Made by a program: the position numbers and the translations under genes
The notes under the pieces: model-generated
What the model was told of the DNA's origin: nothing
Database searches by the model: none
Seen by the model: only the letters and a program-made list of their open reading frames with translations
Part shown: in pieces, positions 33,771-44,246 of the stretch
Numbering within the stretch: position 1 is the stretch's first letter
How the letters are laid out: every line of letters begins with the position of its first letter
Origin: Talinum fruticosum
Taxonomy: Eukaryota > Streptophyta > Magnoliopsida > Caryophyllales > Talinaceae
Assembly: GCA_021018815.1 (NCBI GenBank)
Contig: JAITYX010000065.1
Coordinates: 3,441,501 to 3,505,500, forward strand
Direction of reading: 5' to 3'
DNA: 64,000 nucleotides

Positions 33771-35180
33771 TCTATAGACCAAATTTCAAATTTTCAAAAA
33801 ATGTGCAAGTGTAACCCATGAATGCCAAATTTATACCGTAGTTGGACATTTTTAGGGATTTAGATTTCAAATCTGCACTCTTAAAGGGTCGTCTCTAGTG
33901 TTGTTACTGTTAGATGTTCTGTTTACTATGGAAGTTTATCTTGCAGAGAGTGTTTTGTGATTGTTGGTTTTGTACTTGACTATTAACAGCTGGTTGTGTC
34001 ATAAAGTGATTCACGGTAGATTGACCTCATTTTTCTAAGAAAAGAAGTCCGCAGAATACACAATGTCCCAAGTTTTCAACCGGAATTAGGGCCTACATAT
34101 ATATACTTTCTTGAAGAGGGTTTTGGGTTGACTTTTGTGGTATATGACTTATAACCTAAAAGTTCTAAGCCTGAGATTTTAATAGTGTTTCATGTCTAAT
34201 AGTAAGGTTTAGGACATTGTTACTGAATTTGTTCAGATTTTCGGGTGTTCTGAATGGATCCACACATTCTGAAGTATGATTTTCCTGTTCACAATCGGTT
34301 AAATATGACAATTTGGGAAGCTATTTCTAATTGTAGCAATATATTGTTTGTTTCTTTGACTCATGGGCTACAATTAGAAATAGCTTGAGATGGAATCGTG
34401 GTGCTTGATATGAAGACTGGGAAAAGACCTACTGATGCTATGTTCCACGAAGGACTCATACCTTCACACATGTAAAGATTACTCTGCCTGATCAGGTGGT
34501 GCAGAAATTCATACACTGCGATTATTGCTCTTGGAAATTCTATTCAAGCTGCAACCTGGATGAATGACCACAATGGGTATTGGAGTCGCGTGTTCAATCG
34601 AGTCTCCACAAGACCGGATGAACTTAAAAGTTGCAGCTGCCTCAGTCGAACAAAACTGAAGGATAGTCTGACTCACAATATGATGGAGCTTTTTGCACTC
34701 TCATAACTTTGACGTATGTTATGCTCAAAGTAGCTACTTGGGTTTCCTTTTTAGTTCATGTTATGGAATTATGATAATTCTCTTTTTATGTGTGTAGGGA
34801 GGAGAAGACACCCTAAGATGATTGCACTGCTTTGATTAAAAATCATCTTCAATTTCTTACCACTAGAGACGAAGGAATGAATTGAAACAAGTGGAAGAAG
34901 CAGAAAGCGGAATAAGCCATATGATTATTTACACCTCTTCTCACAGTATAAATGTATAAATTCAGTATTTATCAAACTTGGGTAGGAAAAGCATTATGCA
35001 TTCTCTTGTTAAATTTTTTAGAGCTTAATTATGAGTAGTATGTTGCATTTTATTTATGGACCTATGTATGTATGAATTAAAATGATATTGTATTTTCCGG
35101 CAAAATCTTATATATGTTTTGCTTTAGCTTTATATCAAAGTTCTTATTTTATGTTAAATAAGTACACGTTTTTATTTTAT
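33771..35180. other. Non-coding region, probably interior of a CACTA element
   Basis: I find no recognisable domain. An open stretch near 34540-34700 (MNDHNGYWSRVFNRVSTRPD) is not identified. The only strong structure is the 20-bp perfect inverted repeat at 34318-34386. Confidence 0.35.
34318..34386. repeat. Perfect 20-bp inverted repeat (hairpin), 29-nt loop
   Basis: AAGCTATTTCTAATTGTAGC (34318-34337) is exactly reverse-complementary to GCTACAATTAGAAATAGCTT (34367-34386). A transcript would form a perfect stem. The flanks do not extend the pairing. It could be a tiny foldback element or a small-RNA precursor; neither is shown. Confidence 0.85.
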
Positions 35181-35589
35181 TGTATTTTGAAAAAGGATAT
35201 ATAAAATACCAACCGTATTTTCAAAATGGTGGAAAATTTTTGTATAAATATTTTTCTTAATTTCCAACCGTTTTCAAATATAGTCGGTAAATTACCAACC
35301 ATAAAAAACACTTGGTAAATGTGCACATGACATGGTTTGGAAAAACGTTTGGAAAATTTTCCAACTACAATAAAATTGTTACTGAAACAGTGGGAACTCC
35401 GAGATTACAGTAAGAATTCCAACCAAAAAACGGTCGGTATTATGTTTGGTAATTACCGACCAAAATGGCCAGTAATATTTTCCGACCAAGCCTTTTCCTA
35501 CGGCCAAAAGTGATTGGAAAAACGGTCGGACACTTTTCTACCAAATACGGTCGATAATGCGGTCGGTAATACGATATTTTCTTGTAGTG
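35180..35589. mobile_element. CACTA (En/Spm) transposon terminus with subterminal repeats
   Basis: The right edge at 35589 reads, on the minus strand, CACTACAAGAAAATATCG, the classical CACTA-superfamily terminal inverted repeat. Inside it (35200-35580) are many copies of CGGTCGG/CCGACC and CCAACC words in both orientations, the expected transposase-binding subterminal array. No matching CACTACAAGAAAA start was found to the left within the window, so the other end is lost, mutated or masked. Confidence 0.82.
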
Positions 35590-37480
35590 AATTGGGTCTA
35601 TTGGAAAGGAAATTTGTGGCATTAAACTGGGAGTCTTTTAATGAATCTTGGGAAGATTTTAATAAATTCTGGGCTAGTTGTATCCAACATCAAATCTCTG
35701 AGCAATTATTGATTCAATGTTTTTATGAAGGTTTATTACATATGAAGAGATATACGGTAAATGATCCTAGTGGGGGAGCTTTGTTTAATAAGACTCTAAC
35801 TCAAGCTCAAGCTAGAGAACTATTTAATAATGGAACCCAAATTACTGAACAGTTTGGAACTCCATATATCCAATAGAGGAAAGTTAATGAGTTTAGCTTA
35901 GGCCCATCTATAGAGGAGAAAATTATCCCAAATCACTCATATGTTCAACAAACTCATCAAAGATGGAATTCAAAAAGTAGTAGTTTTTGATATTTGTTGG
36001 CCTACGCCCCTACACAACAAAGGGGGTATGTGAATGAAACTCATCACAAATGGAATTCAAAAAGTAGTAGTTTTTGAAATTTGCTGTTTAGGCCTACGCC
36101 CTACACAACAAAGGGGGTATGTGAATGTTGTTTTTTCCAACCAAAGTCAAATTAACCATTACCCATTCTCCAATATTTACAATGAAGAATGGAGAGACCA
36201 TTTCAACCTTAGCTATGGACCTAGAAACAACGCTGTAGGAATTGATCAACCTTCCCAGGACAAAATGAATTTCTTTTTAGAGTGAGTTATTGTGAAGATG
36301 GACGACCACCTAAAGGAAATAGACATTAGTTTCTAGAACATAGAGATGATCCTCAAGAAAGTTCAACAAAGACAGACTCTAATTGGACCTTAGCTAGCAA
36401 CCTACAAGCACAATTGCAGCATAGAATAGAATACTATCTGAACCTTTCAGAAACCCAAAGGAAAATGTGAGCGCTATTACACTTAAGAATAGGAACTAGT
36501 TAGAGTAACCTAGGAAGAGCATAGAGGTCAAATTAGAAATTAGAGATTCAGGAATCTCATCTTCACAAAGACAAATATAATATGCCTAATACTAAGGAAG
36601 AAGGTGAAAATAAGAAAGATTCTTAGAAGCTCATCCCACCTTTTCTTAGTAGACTACGAAGCACAACTTCTAAACTAGACGAGGTAGAATTTTAGAAACA
36701 TTAAGGAAGGTGGAAATCAATGGTCAACGTTCCTCTCCTTGATGTCATTAGGTGGGTACCTCGTTATGCTAAGTTCCTTAAAGAGCTATGCACTTAAAAG
36801 GAAATGGAAAGGTAAAGGTGGGGGGGTAGGGGAACGTGTCAATCTGTTCTCCAAAAGAAAATTCCCAATAAATGCTAGGATCCAAGTATGTTCTCTATAC
36901 CATGTAAAATTGGAAACATATACTTTGACAAAGCCATATTTGATTTAGGAGTTCCCATCAATGTTATGCCTAGGTTTGTTATGATAAACTTAACTTAGGA
37001 AAGTTAAAGAAAACTAGTTTAAGCATTGAGTTCCCCGATACCGATAATGCATACGTAGATGGAGTCTTAGAAGATGTTTTGGTGTAAATGAGCTCATTTT
37101 TCATGTTGATTTTTATGCTTTAGACAAGAGTGAAGCACGCCATAAGTTCCTGTACTGCTTGGTAGACCATTTCTTAGAACATTAACGACAAACATAGATG
37201 AGCATAGAGAAACTCTAATGATTGAATCTCATGGTGATGTTAGTAAATTCAATATTTTTGATGCAATTTCCTGCAGAAGTGAATTGTCTCGGGATGTTCA
37301 TGAATTGTTTAATGATCTTAAGCTCGATAGAAACAATTTTTAGACTTACCCACGCGGTGTTACTAACAAAAATTTTAAGGTGTATGGTCACCGGGGTAAA
37401 ACAATTTTACGAAGGAGATCGTGTGGGAGAACGAATTTAAGGATCCATGAGTTGTAGTTGTGTCGAGCCAAAGATAGTAT
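35590..37480 (+). mobile_element. Athila-type gypsy fragment: gag and protease, pol mostly deleted
   Basis: Directly right of the CACTA end: ESWEDFNKFWASCIQHQISE, QLLIQCFYEGL and GGALFNKT (Athila gag capsid signatures), then YNEEWRDHFNLSYG (about 36180), then protease pieces near 36900-37300 (FDLG at the active-site position, LLGRPFLRT, SKFNIFDA). Within about 60 bp the sequence then reads TNKNFKVYGHRGK, which corresponds to the far C-terminus of Athila pol, so RT, RNase H and most of integrase (about 3 kb in intact elements) are missing. Multiple stops. The CACTA element appears to have inserted into or beside it. Confidence 0.75.
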
Positions 37481-37489
37481 ACAAATGCA

Positions 37490-37990
37490 TAGTGAAATTT
37501 CACCTAAACCGAAAAGCCGATGAACCCGCTTCGTTTATAATGAGTTTGGGTACACAAAAGTAAAAAACATCGGGCGGAGTCGGGAAATAACGGGTTTGGA
37601 TACAGGTTCGAGTTCACCCGCCCCGCACCCACACCGACACTTGACCCGTACTCGGTTTATTTTAACGTGATTATTTTCTTCAATTGACATGTCAATTATT
37701 ATATGAGGATGCAAGAAAAAGACTTACTTCATAACTAAATTTGCAATTTTCATGAAAGTAAAAATGGCTCCATCTCAATAGGACAAAACATCATGGTGAT
37801 TCTCATATGTTGATGTGGATACTTTTTCTCTCATCACATTCAACCCGAATAAAACTCGCAAATTCGAAAAACCCGATGAGTGTGGTTAGGGTATAGGTTT
37901 TCAAAACCCGATAGGTGTGGGTATCGGTATGGGTAAAATGGAGTACGAGTACGGCTCCACTGCCCCATTTCCATCCATAATTGGGAGGCA
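37490..37990. repeat. GGGT/ACCCG-rich degenerate repeat
   Basis: Segments 37500-37650 and 37850-37985 are rich in GGGTTTGGGT/ACCCGA words in inverted arrangement, similar in composition to 10140-10285 and 11265-11395. Probably another non-autonomous DNA element with low-complexity ends. Exact borders not visible. Confidence 0.35.
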
Positions 37991-38061
37991 ACCAATGTTT
38001 TTCAAAGAAGTTTACATTTGATTTGGCTTTATTTTATGATTTTGCATGCATTAAATTTTAT

Positions 38062-38402
38062 ACAATAAATGTTAAGTTATAATTTTATATACATATTAAG
38101 TAATTAATTAGTTTATATTACATAATTTATTTTATTTTGTTTAACTTTAGGTACTTATTGAATAAAGTAAATGAGAGAAGACGATATCAAATTGGAAAAT
38201 TAGGGTCCAAGCAATTGTCATGTTATGAATAATTTACTAATCCTAGCAAAACTTGGAGGACAAGAAGTCAATTCCGACTACAATTTGACTTGGTGAACAA
38301 GGTTGGAATATATTTTGGAAACTTTGAAGAAGCCTAATAGAATTTGGAAGTTGGGCGGAACTAGGCAAGTGTCAAAACGGTACAAATTTACTATAAAAAG
38401 AG
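38062..38402 (+). repeat. Dispersed repeat pair, copy 2 (partner at 27843)
   Basis: Same orientation and order of blocks as at 27843-28195. After 38402 the two copies diverge completely. Confidence 0.8.
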
Positions 38403-40641
38403 GCTTTAGGGGCATCTATTTGACATGTCAACCATCTCCATATCACGTATACCACCATTGCCATCATCCAATATCATCACCACCACTTCATTTTCATCAT
38501 CAATAGCAACCATCATTACCATCTTCGTTGTTCTTCTTTGAAAGGCAATTTTTGTTTTTTATGGGTAAGTAGTTAGTCATTATATTCATTCTTAAAAGGG
38601 TCCATTTACATAATACTCAAGGCATACCTTGAGAGCCTTTTAAGGGTAACTGAGTTTTCTATACACTACATTTGCTAAGAAGTATTCTTCAACATTCATA
38701 TCCAGACTTCTTTCTTCATTAGTGAAGCATCTCTTGTTTCTCTCCCGTCAACAAGCGTATACCACTATTGAGATTGTTGTGAACAATTAGTTTGTTCTTG
38801 GTGCTTGGTGCTGCCTTCTTGCATTTAGGGATATTGGAACAAGTGTTTGTAACCAGTTATCCCCTACTATGTTATTTGTCACTTGGTCGAGCACTCTGTT
38901 TTGACATAGTTGCATTGGAAGAATAGACGAGTTTGTGTTTCATCTATGACTTGCATAGCTTGCATATTGTTTCATGCTGTAATTCAAAATCTTAGAAGCC
39001 TATCTTTCGTGGGTAGCCTCTTATGGATTAGCATCCACATAGTGAATGAGCATTTAGGGATGTGCTCCCCATGCCATACTACTTTGCTGCCTCTTTTAGT
39101 CTAATCCATTCATAGTCGCTTTTAGTGCTGTCCTTTCCTTGTTTCCCTAATTTCCCTCACCTTGAGTATCCTTTTCCAGTATAAGCTACATTTAGATGAG
39201 GATTGAGAATTCCAAATTGTACTACTTTTTAGATAGTATTGGTGTATCCATTTAATCTACAATCCATCAGCCTTTGTTGCTATGTTCCATAATAATTTAG
39301 CCACTTGAGAAATATTCCACAAGTAGGCATTTTTTATGCCCGTTCCACCCTCTACTTTAGGCAAGCAAAGAGTATCCCATGCAATTGGAGGTGTTCTCCT
39401 TGCTTTAGCTGATGAACCCCATAGAAATTGTCTGCAGAGTTGGGTTATATTCTCTATAACCATCTTTGGTAGTAAGAATATTAGCCCCCAGCAATACTGA
39501 GCTTTTTGTTAATTAGTTGTACCTTCCCTCCATAAGTGAGCTTTTTGTTAGGCTAGAGCTTGATCCTTGTAGCAATCTTCTGTGTAATCAGCAATCAATC
39601 AGTTTGGTTCAATCTTTGTGGTTTTATGGATACTCCCAGGTATGTAAAGGGCAGTCCTCCTTGGTTCGGAACCAGTGATTTGCAGAATTGCAGAATTTTC
39701 CTTTTTTCAGCTTCAGCATACCAGCACAGACTATTTGAGACTTTTGAGACTTATTCAAATCTGTACAATGTGAATGTGCATTAAAGCTGCCATTAGGCAT
39801 TTGATACTTTGAAGATCAACTCTGCAGAATTCAGCAAAGCTTAGATGACCTAGTTTCATTCCATGGCAGCCTGGTTGAAATCTGAAGGCTTTTTGCATTG
39901 TTGCAACTTTTAATGCTCCAGATAAGTATTCCTTAACCAAGACAAATAGAAGAGGGGCTTGAAATAGCCATAGTTTATACCATTCACATTGACTGTGAAC
40001 AGGATCTCCATTATGATATGCACAAAATGCTGAGGAAACCCGAAGCCAAGTAGCATACCTTCTACAAAATCCCATCTCACCGTATCATATGCCTTCTTTA
40101 GATCAATTTTCATGATGGCTCTAGGGGATACATCTTTCCTGTGATACATCTTAACCTGGCATATCATTATATTATGCGCAATTGATCTGTTTTGCATGAA
40201 TGCTACTTGAGCCTCATTTACTAATGTACTCATCATGGGGGATATCCTTTTGAATATAACTTTGGTAATGCAGTTGTAGCATGGAATTGGTCTTCATTCA
40301 GTGGGAGTAGGGTTAGGTACCTTAGGTATCATTATCAAACATGTTGCATTTACTTGTTTCAGCGTGGGAAGAAATCCTTCCCAGCCTCACATATGAGGGG
40401 TCCAGTCATGTCCCATGTGTTGTTGAAAAAGTGGCTACCATACCCATCAGGCCAGGACTTTTCTCCTTCTCTATATCCAGCATTGCTCGCTTTATTTCCT
40501 CATTTGTGATAGGATGTAGTAGCTCAGTTCTCTACTCTGTTAGGCATGGACCTTATAAGAGTACTTCCAACGACAGCAGTCCTCCTGGCTTGTCAGTGCC
40601 CAAGAAATGTTCAATATGATCTGCAACAGTTTCCCCATTTG

Positions 40642-40777
40642 CATGTCATCTGTGAGCCCTTTGTTTGCATTGATTCATGTCATCTGTGAGCCCTTTGTTT
40701 GCATTGATTCATGTCATCTGTGAGCCCTTTGTTTGCATTGATTCATGTCATCTGTGAGCCCTTTGTTTGCATTGATT
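40642..40777 (-). repeat. 34-bp tandem repeat, 4 copies
   Basis: The unit (CATGTCATCTGTGAGCCCTT followed by TGTTTGCATTGATT) repeats exactly at 40642, 40676, 40710 and 40744. Perfect identity shows a recent expansion inside the LINE. Confidence 0.95.
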
Positions 40778-40918
40778 TAATTGCTTTAGAGTAGCATTTC
40801 TGCTGCAAGCTAGCATAAAAGAACCCAAAAGAACTCAATGTTCCTATCTCCCAGTTTCAGCCATTCCTCTCTTGCTCTCTGTTTGGCAAACTACTCCTCA
40901 GCTTTCACTAGCATATTG

Positions 40919-41014
40919 TACTTCTCAAGAAATTCATCTAGATTTTGTACAACTCTTAGCATATTGTACTTCTCTAAGAAATTCATCCAAATTTTGTACA
41001 ACTCTAATAATGCA
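40919..41014 (-). repeat. 48-bp tandem duplication
   Basis: TAGCATATTGTACTTCTC... is duplicated with two or three substitutions (start 40919 and 40967). Confidence 0.9.
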
Positions 41015-42289
41015 ACTGAGACTTTAGATTGAATCTGACCAAAGTCTTTTGTATTAAGGTGTTTGAGATGGTATTTGAATGCTTTCGGTTTTGAAATTAG
41101 CTTTGACATTAGCTGGTACATTGGAGTACCGGGAATGTGCTCCAGCCAAACCTTTCTTACAATCTACTGGAAGTCAGGGCTCAATGTCCACATGTTGAAA
41201 AATTTGAATGATGGTCTTCTTGTGGTGTCTCCTCCCTGGAACTGAACCACCATTGAGCAATGGTCAGAAAATACAAGATGCAATACTTTATAGGCCATGT
41301 TTGGATATTTTTGTATTCCCTCTCCATTAGTGAGCCCCCAGTCTATTCTTGAAAATACCCTTGAATTGCCTTGTTTGTTGCTCCAAGTAAAAAAGTAAAA
41401 AATGAGGAAACGGGCCTGTGTATCTTATCTCCTGATGAAGGCAGGAATAATTGAAATCATTAAAATCCTTGACTTCATGACTGAGCACTGGGTTCCCTCC
41501 AGTCCTTTCATTTAGGTATAGAAGACGGTTGAAATCTCCTCCTATAATCCATGGGTCATTCATGCTAGCATTGATATCACTTAAAGTGCCCAGAGATCTT
41601 TCCTGTCTATATCATTCATACCATATACAATAGTAATGTATATCTTGTGGCTAGCTATAGCCACATGAATGAATTGTGCATTGAATTTCAAGATGTCCAC
41701 CTGAACCTTAGAGTGATCCCATAACACCCAAATTCTTCTTTTTCCAGCAAATTGACCATTGAGGGCATATGATAGTTCTTATTGATTCCTCCCTTTCACA
41801 ACTTGTTTTTGTTTCCACAATACCTACAAGAGAGCATTTATTCGGTTGCATAAATTGCCTCGCAGCAATTTGCTTATTATGGCCATTTAGGCCTCTTATA
41901 TTCCAAATGCCAACTCTGTCCATGATCACCACCTAGTGATCCAAAGCTATTCTTCATTGCAAAGCTGTGGTGGAGTTAGGTACACATGTCTGATTTGATC
42001 TGGTCTATGGCTGCTTGTTGTTCTATATCAGCTTATGGGTCTTGGGTTTTGGATGCTGGTTCAGGATTTGTCATCTCAATCTCAATACCTTCTTCAACAT
42101 TCTCCATTGCAACTGGCTCCTTTCTTCTCCATACTTTCTTTATTTTCTTCCTGCATTCCTCCTCAATGTGTTAAACATATTGCAATATGTGCATTTAATT
42201 GGCTGATGTATCTCTCTAGGGAGAGAACAATCTGGCCAGAAACGAGCTAAGAGGGCTAGTTTTGTGTAGGCAGAAAGTGGGAGAAATGA

Positions 42290-43090
42290 GGGTTTTGAGT
42301 GATTAGTAAACCAGTAAATAAGCAACCAGAATAAGAGTATTAATGCCAAACAAAATCAGCACCAAGCATGGGCACCAAAATAGAAAACACAAAGGGATAG
42401 ATTCCAAGTCTTCAATGGATAAGAAATCACCAGCATTGACTACTTAGAGGCACCAAGGGGTGGGCTGGATAAGAAACACCACCAGCTCGCTCCAAGGACT
42501 TGATAGAACACCACTTAGCTAGCCACACTAAGATAAGCAATCAAGAATTTGGGGAAAAAGCATTTAGCTCACTCAGTTTTCTCATTCATTATCAACTCTC
42601 CCATTACAACCGAGTGTGGGCACTATTTGTAATGCTCTAAAGAGATAAAGCTAAGCATATTCTAATGGCCATTAAAGGCTTTACATGATCAAGAGATGAG
42701 ATTACACTAAGCAAAGAGAATAATCCACAAAAGATGCTTCAGCCAAGAGGGAACTTGTGGACACTATTCATGGTGCAATTCTAGCCAAGTATTGGATTTC
42801 CCCTTCTCCAAGCTGCACTTTGATTGGCTCTAGCATTTGATTCCCCTCTCCAAATCAAGTGAATTCGGAGTCTCTAGAAAGCTCTACATGCCAGCTATGC
42901 AACCATCATGCTAGTCAATTCAATTGACCTTCCCAGCATAGACTTTTAGGCCTCCAAAGTCAAACGTGCAGAAATGCTCCAAAACTGTCCGCTTTGCTTG
43001 TTTTAACATTTCTAGCCTTTCCCCTTATTATTTCTAATTCTACTCCTAGGGACCATTTATTGGCATCATCATGGTCTTAGCATAAGGAGT
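42290..43090 (-). repeat. Probable solo-LTR-like insertion within LINE ORF1
   Basis: This 0.75 kb block interrupts ORF1 and has no LINE coding features. On the minus strand it has LTR-like composition. No exact TG...CA borders or target duplication were resolved. It may be just a divergent ORF1 portion. Confidence 0.3.
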
Positions 43091-43104
43091 TTTAGGGCTC
43101 TCCT

Positions 43105-43156
43105 AACCCATAGTCAGCTTGCACAAATCGAACCCATAGTCAGCTTGCACAACTCG
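43105..43156 (-). repeat. 26-bp tandem duplication
   Basis: AACCCATAGTCAGCTTGCAC plus AAATCG/AACTCG occurs twice in a row (43105-43130, 43131-43156), one base different. Confidence 0.85.
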
Positions 43157-43329
43157 AACCCGAATGGGTGATTTAGAAGCCCAAAGTTGATCACCACTCA
43201 AAGATAGCTCCTATTGTATTTTAGCCAGCAAGCCATGACCCTTAGTAGCCTCGTCAGTAGGGAGATCTCCATCATCGGCTTCCATTCATAGTCCACTGCT
43301 TGAATGATCAGGTCTCCTCTGTCATCCAT

Positions 43330-44184
43330 AAATGTCACTTTCTCAGGAAAGGGGTTGTTTGTTGATATCCATCTCTATTAATAGTCTGGTAAAATGCATT
43401 TTGGATTTTTCTTTTGTTGCTTTGTCTGCTCCAATTAGCTTACCAACTAAACTGGCTATTTTGCTCCGTCCTTCTCTACTCCAAAATCTGAGGTCCAATT
43501 CTGGGAAGGTTGTCCATATTGGTATATTACCAATTGCTTCCTTTTCAACTGATTGCCCAATATCCCACGTTTTAATCATGATAGATTTTCTATCAAAATA
43601 GACAAATTTTGATTTCAAAATCTCATACCGTCCATAACCGAGTGGAAACGCACAATGAATACCCCATTGGGTTTTGCAAGTACCCTGCCAAACCCTTCAT
43701 TTGAAAAATCCTTCCATAACTTTTAATGGTGGGTTCGCTCCAACAACAAAGCAAATTATGGACGATGCCTAATAGTCAATTTCAGATTGAATATCAGATT
43801 TATCAATGCACCGGATTTTTAACCTATTGTGCTCCAACAGTTCTACATAGTCTAATGAGAAACCCATATTGGGAATGGATTCGAATTCATTTGTACCTTC
43901 TCTTTCTGCAACTTCTACTTGTTGTGCCCAACAATTTGAGTTATGCCGTTTTCCTAATGCATCTATCCAGCTTGAAAAACTTGCTCGGAGGTCCTCCTTT
44001 TGTTGCTGGACAGTCACCATCGTCGACGAATTTGGTGTTATAGTTTGAGACCTTCTTTTGGTAATTTCTACCTCTTACAATAGCATTTGGTGAGCTTCCT
44101 GTTCCATATTCGAATTTTGGTTTGAGGGAGAGAGAGTTGGGGATTTGGTTTTCAGTTTTTTGAGTTTTTGGGTTTTCTCGCCAT
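43330..44184 (-). pseudogene. LINE ORF1 (gag-like, DUF4283), broken
   Basis: The start ATG at 44184 is followed by a basic N-terminus that hits a stop after about 10 codons. The DUF4283 domain is read at 43343-43618: KTWDIGQSVEKE, GNIPIWTTFPELDLRFWSRE, KIASLVGKLIGADKAT and FTRLLIEMDINKQPL. The family binds LINE RNA. Upstream, 43769-44020 shows LKIRCIDKSDIQSEIDYW-like sequence in the usual pre-DUF4283 place. Confidence 0.8.
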
Positions 44185-44246
44185 TATCGCCCGGAGTTTC
44201 TCTCTCTACATTTCTCTCTCTTGCGTTACAAAAGGCAATTTTTGTT

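Larger units (their letters stand above)
38700..41932 (-). pseudogene. LINE ORF2: AP endonuclease, reverse transcriptase, zinc-binding end (broken)
   Basis: Endonuclease at 41320-41932 (GIWNIRGLNGHNKQ, VGIVETKT, PWIIGGDFNRLL...NERTGGN). RT at about 39800-40236 (EAQVAFMQNRSIAHNI, SPRAIMKIDLKKAYDTVRWD). At 39826-39841, where L1 elements have FADD followed by three or four hydrophobic residues, the sequence reads HLSFAEFCRVD. The catalytic Asp pair is missing by an in-frame loss of about four codons. The C-terminal part (39257-39463, AWDTLCLPKVEGGTGIKN) continues to the A-tail. Two internal tandem repeats (40642, 40919) also disrupt it. Confidence 0.85.
38541..44246 (-). mobile_element. L1-type LINE, full length (about 5.67 kb) with 16-bp target duplication, inactive
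   Basis: The identical 16-mer AAAGGCAATTTTTGTT occurs at 38541-38556 and 44231-44246, and a minus-strand LINE fills 38557-44230. At its 3' end the minus strand ends in a short A-tail (T run on plus, 38555-38560). At its 5' end a leader and an ATGGCG start are present (44184). Order on the minus strand: ORF1 with DUF4283, then ORF2 with AP endonuclease, RT, zinc-binding C-terminus. This is the plant L1 layout. ORFs have stops and the RT active site is deleted. Confidence 0.88.
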
